A DNA stretch of 12,302 nt from an uncultured Pseudomonadota bacterium (GCA_937884235.1 CALGBT010000356.1:1-12302), one strand, 5' to 3'; positions 1-7,218 are shown, counted from the stretch's first letter. Notes: generated by a model not told the origin, from the sequence alone. Program-made: numbers and translations.

Positions 1-534
1 GAGTAGCGAGAGGTCAGTGGGCACAACCACCTGATGGGCAGCAACCAAGGAATTCAGGGTCAGGGTATCGAGGTTTGGTGGGCAGTCGATGACAATCAGA
101 TCGAACATGTCCTCGGCCTTCGCCAGCATGCCCTTGAGAACAAACTCTCTGCCGATGCGAGAGGAGAGTAGCATCTGGACTTCTTCCAACCTGGAGTCAG
201 CCGGTACCACCCAAAGATTCGGAAGGTTGGTGGGCAGGCAACTGTCGAGAATGTCGCCCTTTTTGTCCATGAAGACGGACGACAGCGGTCGCGCCCCCCC
301 AGGCCGCACACAGCCGGAAAGAGCTGTGAGGACATGACCCTGAGGGTCCATGTCCACAATCAGGACCCGGCGCGCATGCCAACGGGCAGCAGCCACAGCA
401 AGATGGACGGTAGTTGTAGTCTTGCCAACGCCGCCCTTCCGTGAGCAGACCGCGATGGTAGTCGCACGCACTGCGTGATCCATGGTGCGGGCGGCCTTCC
501 ACTTAAGGATTCCTTCCGAGATTGTACCAAGCAT
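1..534 (-). CDS. ParA/Soj-family P-loop ATPase (C-terminus beyond window)
   Basis: This is a Walker-type partitioning ATPase that would bind DNA as an ATP dimer and position chromosome, plasmid or protein cargo. Read from 534 toward 1, 178 residues are visible. The deviant Walker A motif is KGGVGKTTT at residues 33-41, with both the signature Lys33 and Lys38. The Walker A' segment VLIVDMDPQGH lies at about 57-67 (Asp61, Asp63) and the Walker B segment DLIVIDCPPN at about 145-154. About 24 residues precede the first beta strand. The start at 534 is chosen because GGAGGTG sits 7 nt upstream at 541-547; an in-frame ATG at 483 has no such site. ParA proteins usually have 250-270 residues, so the last third is off the edge. 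No parB is visible, so chromosomal Soj cannot be told from an orphan or cargo-positioning ParA. The family is certain, the role is not. Confidence 0.93.
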   Translation of the reverse strand, partial: MLGTISEGILKWKAARTMDHAVRATTIAVCSRKGGVGKTTTTVHLAVAAARWHARRVLIVDMDPQGHVLTALSGCVRPGGARPLSSVFMDKKGDILDSCLPTNLPNLWVVPADSRLEEVQMLLSSRIGREFVLKGMLAKAEDMFDLIVIDCPPNLDTLTLNSLVAAHQVVVPTDLSLL

Positions 535-554
535 ATCATTCACCTCCGAAACCC

Positions 555-582
555 ATTAGATCACACCTGGATCGGCTGTCAA
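555..582 (-). promoter_or_regulatory. sigma70-type promoter of the parA-like gene
   Basis: On the minus strand TTGACA (582-577) is followed after 16 bp by TCTAAT (560-555), a 6/6 and a 5/6 match to the vegetative consensus. The predicted transcription start is near 548, directly before the GGAGGTG ribosome site (547-541), giving a leader of only about 14 nt before the ATG at 534. It makes the parA-like gene a transcription unit separate from the lipoprotein gene upstream. Confidence 0.72.
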
Positions 583-645
583 AAATATAGCTCGTGCGTG
601 TGTGAGGGGCGCGCGCAACCTGGCGCGTGTAGGAGTGTGCGCGGT

Positions 646-3210
646 CTATTTCACAACGTATGGCTTGTCATCCAGAATGGCTGACCCGATGAAGTTCTTG
701 TAGTGACGGATGGCGTCTTCATTTTGGAAAACCACGAAATGCCCGTCTTCTGGGGGAAGACCATATTCGACGGTGAGAACTCCATTTACCTTGTAGGGCA
801 ATTCCACTTGCTGGACGCCGCCAAATGGTTCGTAGTCGTCTTCGGCGAGGGACGGAGACTTGGCGAGCATGGCGCGCATCGCCTGCGAGAGAGCCTTCAT
901 GGTCTTCGGCGGAGTGTGGATATCAGTGAGCCCCAAGGGGTGGAAGGTTGCGACCTTATGCCCATTCACAGGACTGTAGGAAAGCTTCTCCCCATAGTTG
1001 ATGGGGTCCACCGCGTCATAATAGTGTTGAATGAGGGAAAGGACGGGATGGGTTCGTCCGACATTCTCGTCCTGCAAGGCGACGATGACACCGTCTTTGA
1101 CGTCCACCGGTGCAGACTTGGAGAGCAGCGATTCGATGAGCCCGCCACCCGTACCGCTGATGACCATGGCATCCACGGCATCAACGAAGGGAATGGCGAG
1201 GGGGCCAGAGATGCCACCCTGGGAATGTCCGAAGAAGAGCACGGAGTCCGGGTCAATAATGTCGTCAGCGCCGGCAATATCCTGGCCCTGTGCGTTCCAT
1301 TCCGCCAGCAGCCGCGCCAGCACCATGGTCTCCGCCGCCGCTTGAGAGAAGTTGCCCCGGGCGGCCCGCGGATTGCGGAAGTTGAAGACCAGTGAGTCAG
1401 GGTCCAGTGGAGCTGGTCCGACCCGAGGACCGTGCATCACCTGGTCCCACCCCATGACCGCTGCCTGGACGGGACGGTCAAAGAGCTCGGTGGTTTCATT
1501 CCATACCATGAAATTGGAGAGCTGGGCAGCCACCCCTTCAGTGATGTGGCTGCGATAGTTACCCCCGGTGCCATGTCCGTAGAGCACCACCGGCCAACCC
1601 TGCGGTGGCGGTGTGCTGCGGGGCAGGGTCATGGAGAAGCAAACATCCTCGAAGCTCTGTACCACCGGACGCCCCAGGGCATCGAACTCAATACCACCGC
1701 CGTTCTTGGGTTCAATGTAGGGCTTATCGCCTACCTGGAAGACTGGTACCTTGGCGAGTCCCTGTATTTCGACGAAATCGGGGCTCACCGACATGCAGCC
1801 ACGCGTGTGGTCATCACCGGTGAAACCGTCGTCACAGGGAGACGTGGTGCCAACATCGCAGACCACGGCATCGACTATTTCGGGGAGGGCAATGGTATCC
1901 ATCTCCTCCTTGAACTTCGCCAACCGGCCCGTGGGACTGGCGGTGGTGAAAACGGCGGCGCTGACCAGATTGCCAGCGGCGATGCCCATGTTGGCAGCGG
2001 GCTGGGTACCGAGGAAGTCGCGCAGCGGTGCGTACGCCTCCCACGCAGCCATCATGTCGACATCGGTGGGTTTGGCGTCGCTGACCATTGCTTTGAAGTC
2101 AGCGTCGGCGGCAAACCCTGCCGGGCTTTCACCAGAATCTTCCGAGGGGTCGGTTTTGACGGTGTCAAGCAGCATCACGGCATAAGTGCGCTCGCCGGCA
2201 AGAGGGCGGGCCCAGGGCACATAGACCGCGAGGTAGTTCTGGCAGATGTAGAGGCCACGACCGGTACTCGCCACCCAACTCAGGGACTGCTTCTTGCCGT
2301 ATCCAGACAGCAGTGGGTCAGTGACGTCAACCAGAATCACGTTGGCTTCTTCGCCCGTCTTGATGGAGCCCAGATCCGGAGTCTGGGAGAAGCGAAAGTA
2401 GACCACGGGATTGGTACCATAGGCTGACATGTCTTCTTCCATCGCCGCGATTACGCGTGCGGCAATGTCGTAGCCAACAGCCCCGGGACCTGGCGTCGGG
2501 TGGCCAGAAAGGTCCATCTTGCCGTCAACGATACGGATGTCATTGGGGAATGGTAGACGGTAGAAGTCCTTCAGTGGCTGTCCCTTCCGGGGTATCTCAA
2601 AGAGGGCCCTGGCGGGGCCACCGATTACCGATGAGGGCTCACAGTCCTCCCCGGTGAAGAGGGGAACCTGGGCCCCCATGATGCCGCACCGGCCGTCCAC
2701 GCCGCAGTAAAGTCCGGCAACGCAATCACCAGTATCTTCGCACTCGATACCGACGTCGCCCGAGCCCGATGCCTGGCAGGTGCCGGTGAAGGAGAGGAGT
2801 TGGCAGAAGAAGCCCTTCTGGCAGTCCTTGTCGGTGGTGCAAGTATCCCATTGCTCGCCATCACCCTGGGGGACACAGGTCTTGGGTTGGTCGAGATGTT
2901 CAGTGTCGAAACTGCAGACGAGACCATCGGCACAGTCGTCGGAGAGAATGCAGAGGCTGTTCTCGTCCCCCTCGCCCACCACAGTGCAGAGGTCCTCAAC
3001 GCACTTCAGTCCAATGCGACATTCGCCGTCGAAACCGCAAGCTTCACCTGGTCCGTTGCCGAAGAGGGTCTGGAAGACGTCGCCCCCGACAAAGGCATCG
3101 GCGCTGCTACCTGGACCAACGGTGTTTCCAGTGTCGAAAAAACCTGAGCAGGCCCCCAACATCAGCAGTGCCGGGGCAAGAATCCAGATGGCTGCAGTGC
3201 GACCTTTCAT
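646..3210 (-). CDS. secreted Cys-repeat lipoprotein with alpha/beta hydrolase (lipase/esterase-like) domain
   Basis: This is an 854-residue exported lipoprotein, probably a cell-surface or periplasm-facing esterase or lipase. The N-terminus MKGRTAAIWILAPALLMLGAC is a signal peptide with lipobox LGAC, lipidated at Cys21; Ser22 at +2 favours outer-membrane sorting. Residues 58-175 hold four repeats of pattern C-x5-C-x5-C-x4..12-C. Residues about 215-440 resemble the N-terminal region of Pla-1/cef-type extracellular lipases (LPFPNDIRIVDG near 219; NLVSAAVFTTAS near 414). The hydrolase follows: VVLYGHGTGG near 541, the nucleophile elbow GHSQGG with Ser663, probable acid Asp732 or Asp735, and probable His824. 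Extra cysteines (451, 459, 472, 524) suggest disulfides and thus export. The start at 3210 is chosen over an in-frame ATG at 3309 because the signal peptide begins there and AGGAGAGG lies just upstream. The substrate is unknown, and the fold call is firmer than the lipase label. Confidence 0.88.
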   Translation of the reverse strand: MKGRTAAIWILAPALLMLGACSGFFDTGNTVGPGSSADAFVGGDVFQTLFGNGPGEACGFDGECRIGLKCVEDLCTVVGEGDENSLCILSDDCADGLVCSFDTEHLDQPKTCVPQGDGEQWDTCTTDKDCQKGFFCQLLSFTGTCQASGSGDVGIECEDTGDCVAGLYCGVDGRCGIMGAQVPLFTGEDCEPSSVIGGPARALFEIPRKGQPLKDFYRLPFPNDIRIVDGKMDLSGHPTPGPGAVGYDIAARVIAAMEEDMSAYGTNPVVYFRFSQTPDLGSIKTGEEANVILVDVTDPLLSGYGKKQSLSWVASTGRGLYICQNYLAVYVPWARPLAGERTYAVMLLDTVKTDPSEDSGESPAGFAADADFKAMVSDAKPTDVDMMAAWEAYAPLRDFLGTQPAANMGIAAGNLVSAAVFTTASPTGRLAKFKEEMDTIALPEIVDAVVCDVGTTSPCDDGFTGDDHTRGCMSVSPDFVEIQGLAKVPVFQVGDKPYIEPKNGGGIEFDALGRPVVQSFEDVCFSMTLPRSTPPPQGWPVVLYGHGTGGNYRSHITEGVAAQLSNFMVWNETTELFDRPVQAAVMGWDQVMHGPRVGPAPLDPDSLVFNFRNPRAARGNFSQAAAETMVLARLLAEWNAQGQDIAGADDIIDPDSVLFFGHSQGGISGPLAIPFVDAVDAMVISGTGGGLIESLLSKSAPVDVKDGVIVALQDENVGRTHPVLSLIQHYYDAVDPINYGEKLSYSPVNGHKVATFHPLGLTDIHTPPKTMKALSQAMRAMLAKSPSLAEDDYEPFGGVQQVELPYKVNGVLTVEYGLPPEDGHFVVFQNEDAIRHYKNFIGSAILDDKPYVVK

Positions 3211-3222
3211 ATGACCTCTCCT

Positions 3223-3257
3223 TTTCACGTCCGTTGCGCCGCTACGTTTCACGTCCG
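3223..3257. repeat. short direct repeat in lipoprotein gene upstream region
   Basis: The 11-mer TTTCACGTCCG occurs at 3223-3233 and again at 3247-3257, a 24-bp period, between the lipoprotein ribosome site and a CATAAT -10-like box (3264-3259, minus strand) that has no convincing -35. The copies could be an operator. The period is also a multiple of three, so a decayed tandem duplication of coding sequence (twice D-V-K-R in the lipoprotein frame) is an alternative. Confidence 0.35.
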
Positions 3258-3326
3258 CATTATGGTCCAGCTTGGCCCATAGAATAGCCAGTGGCCCGGC
3301 GCATTTCAAGCAGTCTGACCAAGGTC

Positions 3327-4586
3327 CTACAGCCCATTCCAGATTCCCCGCATTTCTCGGTCCATCATCAACTCAAGTTCCTGCATCGGGGCCTCCACCG
3401 TTTGCTGGTATGCACCCATCACCTGACTGGCGGTATAGGCAAAAATTGCCACCGTGAGCAGAACCGTGGCCACAATCAGAAGGACCTTGCGCCGGGCTGC
3501 TGCGCGTTGGCTGTATGCCTCGAAGAGCTCGGCGAAGCTCTCCTCCAGCGTCCCGCTCTTCTCACCGGTGGCGAGAATCACCACCCACTCAGCTTCGAGC
3601 ATGGGCGAGAGCGCTTGCGTCAGTGTCCCGCCCCCGTCGAGGGTTGAGACCGCGCTGGCAAAGAACTCCCGATTCTGCAGACTGTCCCAGACCATGGCCC
3701 CGATACCCAGGGCCTCCCTGATGGGCACACCGCTGCGCAGGGAGGAGCGCAGTACCAGGAAGAAGAGGGACTTGCGACCGGGACGCAGTAGCTGCTCGAG
3801 GCTTGCCGGTGCCCGCCGGAAGATCGCCGGCGTCGAAAGTGACAGCGCCCGAAGAGAGAGCCATAACAGGCTGATAATTGTCAGGAGGCCGCCGATCCGT
3901 CCGGCCACTTCGGATACGTATGCTCCCACACTACCCAGTACCAGGGTAGGCAAAGGCATGATGACGCACGACATCAAGAGCACCACGAGGGGATATGCCA
4001 TGCTCGCCAGCAGCTTGCGGGAGAGGGCCAGAGTGTCGCCATCCATTGCCTCTAGCTGGTCCAGGACTTCTGAGAGGTGGCCGGTAGTCTCCCCCGCGTG
4101 GAGAATCGTGCGTTGCGCACAGGGAATGAGCCGGGGTACCGCGGCCAGCGATTCCGCCAGCGGCAGTCCGGCTCGGAGGCCTCTAAGGGCAGCTGTGGAG
4201 ATGTCTCGCAGCGCTCCGCGACCGGTCAGTTGCAAGGTTTGCAGCCCCTCTTCCAGGCCAACGCCACTGCGCACCATTCGGGCCAGACTGGAGTAGAAGC
4301 GCCGTCGCGCCGCGGTGGGGGGAATCAGAAGCTCCCTGGCAAAACCGAGGACAGAGACCGCTTGCGGCCATGCTGACGAGATGGAGGAGAAGGCAAAAGG
4401 CCGGCTTGGACCACGCCCATCGGCTCTTCCCGAGGGGCGCGGCTGTGGCTTTTGGGTGTGCGGCTGCGGCCCTGGGGGCGGAGGCTGAGACATGCCTTTG
4501 CGGTCAGCATATTTTTCGACGACGATGCCACAATATGCGCAATCACGAGCAGCCGGTTGTTCCTGTCCGCACTTCGGGCATTTCAT
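3327..4586 (-). CDS. zinc-ribbon plus type II secretion F-domain (GspF/PilC-like) membrane protein
   Basis: The 419-residue protein begins with a zinc ribbon, CPKCG at 3-7 paired with CAYCG at 16-20 and followed by IVVEKY, a module often seen in deltaproteobacterial proteins. A Pro-rich low-complexity linker (about 34-62) leads to two GspF-type cytoplasmic helical domains. Each carries the family's GE motif: GETTGHL at 165-171 and GEKSGTL at 341-347. Hydrophobic segments at about 196-220, 230-248 and 366-388 give the usual three-helix GspF/PilC topology. GspF/PilC proteins are inner-membrane platforms for type II secretion or type IV pili. No ATPase, pseudopilin or secretin gene is nearby, so the partner machine is unknown. 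The start at 4586 is used because the zinc ribbon begins there; the frame stays open to 4769, but that extension looks non-coding. There is no Shine-Dalgarno, and a -10 box abuts the ATG. The lipoprotein gene lies 116 bp downstream on the same strand. Confidence 0.87.
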   Translation of the reverse strand: MKCPKCGQEQPAARDCAYCGIVVEKYADRKGMSQPPPPGPQPHTQKPQPRPSGRADGRGPSRPFAFSSISSAWPQAVSVLGFARELLIPPTAARRRFYSSLARMVRSGVGLEEGLQTLQLTGRGALRDISTAALRGLRAGLPLAESLAAVPRLIPCAQRTILHAGETTGHLSEVLDQLEAMDGDTLALSRKLLASMAYPLVVLLMSCVIMPLPTLVLGSVGAYVSEVAGRIGGLLTIISLLWLSLRALSLSTPAIFRRAPASLEQLLRPGRKSLFFLVLRSSLRSGVPIREALGIGAMVWDSLQNREFFASAVSTLDGGGTLTQALSPMLEAEWVVILATGEKSGTLEESFAELFEAYSQRAAARRKVLLIVATVLLTVAIFAYTASQVMGAYQQTVEAPMQELELMMDREMRGIWNGL

Positions 4587-4592
4587 GGGCTG

Positions 4593-4598
4593 AGTATA
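4593..4598 (-). promoter_or_regulatory. -10 box of a predicted leaderless promoter for the GspF-like gene
   Basis: TATACT on the minus strand (4598-4593; 5/6 match) is followed by six bases and then the ATG at 4586. With the usual spacing the start site falls on the A of ATG, predicting a leaderless mRNA. The bases before the ATG (CTCAGCCC) contain no Shine-Dalgarno. No good -35 hexamer is seen at 16-18 bp, which lowers confidence. Confidence 0.45.
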
Positions 4599-4657
4599 GC
4601 ACGGTAGTCGCTGCGGAGAGAAGTGTCTGTCGTTGTCAATCTGAGTTAACAGGAAAT

Positions 4658-4686
4658 TTGCCGCCGGACGAGGGCGCAGGTAGGAT
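4658..4686 (+). promoter_or_regulatory. possible promoter of the HD-GYP/sigma operon
   Basis: TTGCCG (4658-4663), a 17-bp spacer and TAGGAT (4681-4686) match the vegetative consensus 4/6 and 4/6. The predicted start near 4693 lies just before the AAAGGAG ribosome site at 4695-4701, which would give a leader of about 13 nt, like that predicted for the parA-like gene. It is a moderate match, placed in the divergent 119-bp gap. Confidence 0.35.
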
Positions 4687-4705
4687 GGGTGCGGAAAGGA
4701 GCTGT

Positions 4706-6262
4706 ATGGAGCCAACGAGACGATTGCTGATTGTCGAGCCGAGCAATGCCGTTCGCCGCATAATTGCATTGGCCGGCAAGCCTCTGGCGACAGAGGTACT
4801 GGAGGCCACCACGCTCAGGCAGGGCCTCGAGGCTCTCGCTCACTCGCCGGCCGTAGTTGTCTCTGAAGTTCGGTTGCCCGATGGTGACGGCAGTGCTTTG
4901 CTTGAGGAACTGCAGAGCCACTATCCGGAGTCTGTATTCGTAGCGCTATCGGCAGAAGATGATGTCACAGGTGCGGTTCGTCTGGTGCGTAGTGGTGCGT
5001 TCTCAGTGCAGCCCAAGCCCTTTGGCCTGGATGAAGTCGGGTCCATGCTGGCGCGGGCCTTTGGCCAGCACGAGGTGCTCAGCCGAAGCCGAGAGGCCAA
5101 AGCTCTCGAGCTCCGTTACCATCAGGAGTTGGAGCAACAGGTTGGAGAGCAGACATCCCTCATCTCCTCACTGCTGGATTTCTCCAACCGGCTGAATGCC
5201 GCCGGGACCATGGAAGAGGCGGTTCAGTTGTTGCTGGAGACGCTCAAGGTGATGGTCAACTGTCGACGCCTCTCCATCCTTCTCGAGGCGCCAGAGAGCG
5301 GTCAACTTACCGTGGCCGAAGCACTGGGAATACCGCCTGAGATCCAGCGCCAGCCCATTGATCTTGATGACTCCCCCATTGTCAAGCGGGTGATGGAAGG
5401 GGCCGAGGTTGTCTACGTAGAAGACGTGGAGTTGGCCGGAATGACCAGCGGCCGCGGCAAGGGGAAGGCTTTCCTGTCAATACCGCTGCTCGATTCCACC
5501 GCCGGCAAGAGGAAGGTCTTCGGTGTCGTCAACCTCACGGATCGGGAAGGGAACGGCGAGTTTAGCAGTACGGAGCGGCGCCTGGTGCAGTCCATTGCCG
5601 ATACCGCATCCATCGCCTGCGCAAATCTCCGCAACCGCGGGTCTTTGGAGAAGTCCTATTTCGACACGGTGGGGGCGTTGGCTCTTGCATTGGAAGCCAA
5701 AGACCACTACACCCATGGCCACTCGCAGCGAGTCACCAGTATGTGCATGGTCGTTGCCGACGTGATGGGATTTGGTAACGAGCAACTCGACCAGATCATG
5801 TTCGCCGGAATGCTGCACGACGTCGGCAAGATCGGTATTTCCGAGAGCATTCTCCTCAAACGCGGACGTCTTTCCAACGAGGAGTTCCTGGCAATCCGAG
5901 AGCACCCTGCTGTGGGACAGCGCATGGTCAGCCACATCTCTTTCCTCTCCTCTGCCGGCTCAATCATCCGCCACCACCATGAGCGATGGGATGGCAAAGG
6001 CTACCCCGACGGCTTGCGTCGGGAAGAGATCGAGTTGCCGGCGCGCATCATGGCTATCGCCGACTCGTACGACGCCATGACCACTGATCGTTCCTATCGC
6101 CGCAAGCTACAACCCTACCAGGTCATGGACGAGTTGATGAAGGGGCGAGGGACGCAGTTCGACCCCGACTGCCTCGACCTCTTTGTTCGCCACGTTGCAG
6201 AAAGTCCCTCGATTCCTGGCCTTCACCAATGGGCCTTTACAACTCCTCCCACCAACCTATGA
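4706..6262 (+). CDS. degenerate receiver - GAF - HD-GYP cyclic di-GMP phosphodiesterase
   Basis: A 518-residue cytoplasmic signalling protein. Residues about 6-118 form a response-regulator receiver fold in which key residues differ: the acidic pair is Glu11-Pro12, and the usual phospho-acceptor Asp is Glu54 (VVSEVRLPDGDG). Ser82 and Lys104-Pro105 are kept. A coiled linker (about 125-160) leads to a GAF-type sensor (about 160-308) and an HD-GYP domain (about 318-500) with intact motifs: HGHSQRV at 337-343, HDVGKIG at 371-377, EHP at 399-401, HHHERWDGKGYPDG at 423-436 and ADSYDAM at 452-458. HD-GYP enzymes hydrolyse cyclic di-GMP to pGpG or GMP, and the metal ligands expected for activity are present. 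The start at 4706 follows AAAGGAG; an in-frame ATG at 4685 (MGAERSC) is possible. The sigma-factor gene begins 47 nt downstream, so they are likely co-transcribed. Confidence 0.93.
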   Translation: MEPTRRLLIVEPSNAVRRIIALAGKPLATEVLEATTLRQGLEALAHSPAVVVSEVRLPDGDGSALLEELQSHYPESVFVALSAEDDVTGAVRLVRSGAFSVQPKPFGLDEVGSMLARAFGQHEVLSRSREAKALELRYHQELEQQVGEQTSLISSLLDFSNRLNAAGTMEEAVQLLLETLKVMVNCRRLSILLEAPESGQLTVAEALGIPPEIQRQPIDLDDSPIVKRVMEGAEVVYVEDVELAGMTSGRGKGKAFLSIPLLDSTAGKRKVFGVVNLTDREGNGEFSSTERRLVQSIADTASIACANLRNRGSLEKSYFDTVGALALALEAKDHYTHGHSQRVTSMCMVVADVMGFGNEQLDQIMFAGMLHDVGKIGISESILLKRGRLSNEEFLAIREHPAVGQRMVSHISFLSSAGSIIRHHHERWDGKGYPDGLRREEIELPARIMAIADSYDAMTTDRSYRRKLQPYQVMDELMKGRGTQFDPDCLDLFVRHVAESPSIPGLHQWAFTTPPTNL

Positions 6263-6309
6263 TGGAGGCTGACCGCGTGGCCGTGCGGTGAGAGCGGGTG
6301 AGGTAGGGG

Positions 6310-6903
6310 ATGGATGATCAGAGCCTGGTGGAGCGATTTCAGAATGGTGGCGACCGCGCCGCCTTCGAAGAGTTGATTGCACGCTACGAGAACCGGATCT
6401 TTCGATTTGGCTTTCGTATGTGCGGGCAGGAGCAAGATGCCGAGGACGTGGTCCAGGACACATTTGTCTCCGCCTACCGCTATTTGAAAGGGTTCAGGGG
6501 GGACGCCAGTCTGCTCACGTGGCTCCTCAAAATTGCCTCCAGCGCGTGCCTGAAGAAGCGCCGCTTGAAGAAGAATGAACCGCGCAGCCATGTACCCTTT
6601 GAGGATTTGCAGACGCAGACAGCGGGAGAGGTACGAATCGATTCGCCCCTGAGTCCGACCCCGGACTCTGAGGTCCTTTCTGCCGAAGTGCGGGCCAAGT
6701 TTCATGAGGCCCTTGCTGCCATCCCAGCTCATTACCGGCAGGTTCTGGTATTGCGAGAGTTGGAGGGCATGAGCACCAAGGAGGTCGCCGAGATTCTCGA
6801 CCTCACTGAATCTGCAGTGAAGGTAAGGCTGCACCGGGCGAGGGGCATGGTCTATCAGGAATTTGAGAGGGTCTATCATGGCGAAGGCAATAAGCTCAAC
6901 TGA
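6310..6903 (+). CDS. ECF-type RNA polymerase sigma factor
   Basis: The 197-residue protein has the two-domain build of extracytoplasmic-function sigma factors. Region 2 spans about 15-85 (FEELIARYENRIFRFGFRM, then DAEDVVQDTFVSAYRYL) and binds core polymerase and the -10 element. Region 4 spans about 128-182, with the helix-turn-helix MSTKEVAEILDLTESAVKVR at 154-173 that reads the -35. The linker between them (about 86-125) is fairly long and Ser/Pro-rich. No region 1.1 or region 3 is present. A GAGGT-like site precedes the ATG at 6310. The gene ends inside the next one (26-nt overlap), typical of a sigma/anti-sigma pair under translational coupling. I did not find a convincing ECF-type promoter immediately upstream, so autoregulation is not shown; the HD-GYP promoter may drive the operon. 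Confidence 0.95.
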   Translation: MDDQSLVERFQNGGDRAAFEELIARYENRIFRFGFRMCGQEQDAEDVVQDTFVSAYRYLKGFRGDASLLTWLLKIASSACLKKRRLKKNEPRSHVPFEDLQTQTAGEVRIDSPLSPTPDSEVLSAEVRAKFHEALAAIPAHYRQVLVLRELEGMSTKEVAEILDLTESAVKVRLHRARGMVYQEFERVYHGEGNKLN

Positions 6904-7147
6904 CGGCCACTGTAAAGATTTGCTGGAGCGATTCTCGGCCTATCTTGATGGCGAACTGGACCAGGGATGTTGCCAGGAGCTGGAGCTGCACCTGGCCGAC
7001 TGTGTGGAGTGCGTTGATACCGTGGACGGAATGCGACGCATGCTCGCCATTTGCCGGCAGGAGCGGGAGGCAGCGACCGGTGCAACGCCCTCGCCTGAGT
7101 TTCGCCGCAGGCTCCTGGATGCTCTCTTTACCTCAGACAAAGACTGA
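6878..7147 (+). CDS. small zinc-binding anti-sigma factor (RsrA/ZAS type)
   Basis: The 89-residue protein has no membrane segment, so it should act in the cytoplasm by binding the ECF sigma factor encoded just upstream. It carries H-x3-C-x2-C (His38, Cys42, Cys45) with Cys12 exactly 26 residues before the His. This is the same spacing as Cys11/His37/Cys41/Cys44 in Streptomyces RsrA, where oxidation of the zinc-site thiols releases the sigma factor. Further cysteines at 31, 32 and 59 also fall near RsrA cysteines. The start at 6878 is preferred to an upstream in-frame TTG because GAGAGGG lies 6-7 nt before it. The overlap with the sigma gene supports equimolar production. The zinc-binding call is strong; redox sensing is inferred from the residue pattern. 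Confidence 0.88.
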   Translation: MAKAISSTDGHCKDLLERFSAYLDGELDQGCCQELELHLADCVECVDTVDGMRRMLAICRQEREAATGATPSPEFRRRLLDALFTSDKD

Positions 7148-7183
7148 AGGTCACCGCCGGACCGCTTTAATTCACGACAAGCC

Positions 7184-7212
7184 TTGTGCCTCGGCCATGT
7201 CGGTACTAGAAT
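7184..7212 (+). promoter_or_regulatory. promoter-like element before the structured RNA
   Basis: TAGAAT (7207-7212; 5/6 match) lies 17 bp after TTGTGC (7184-7189; only TTG matches). The expected start at about 7219 coincides with the first base of the long terminal helix of the RNA described next, and that coincidence is the main support. The -35 is weak. Confidence 0.45.
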
Positions 7213-7218
7213 GGTTAT

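Noticed and set aside
612..627. CGCGC/GCGCG hairpin after the lipoprotein stop codon
   Set aside because: It has only 5 bp and no T-run follows on the minus strand, so it is not a supported intrinsic terminator.
475..684. 69-codon plus-strand frame across the parA promoter gap
   Set aside because: It overlaps the parA start region and the 3' end of the lipoprotein gene, with no ribosome site and no recognisable protein.
1432..2427. Long open frame on the plus strand (331 codons), and a 230-codon one at 703-1395
   Set aside because: Both lie antisense to the lipoprotein gene, which has a signal peptide, conserved motifs and a ribosome site; their translations show no recognisable domain.
3454..4296. 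280-codon open frame opposite the GspF-like gene
   Set aside because: The translation is Arg/Ser-rich low complexity, typical of the antisense of a GC-rich gene; the minus-strand protein has clear GspF motifs.
6223..6879. 218-codon minus-strand frame opposite the ECF sigma gene
   Set aside because: The plus-strand frame encodes unmistakable sigma regions 2 and 4; the antisense product has no motifs or ribosome site.
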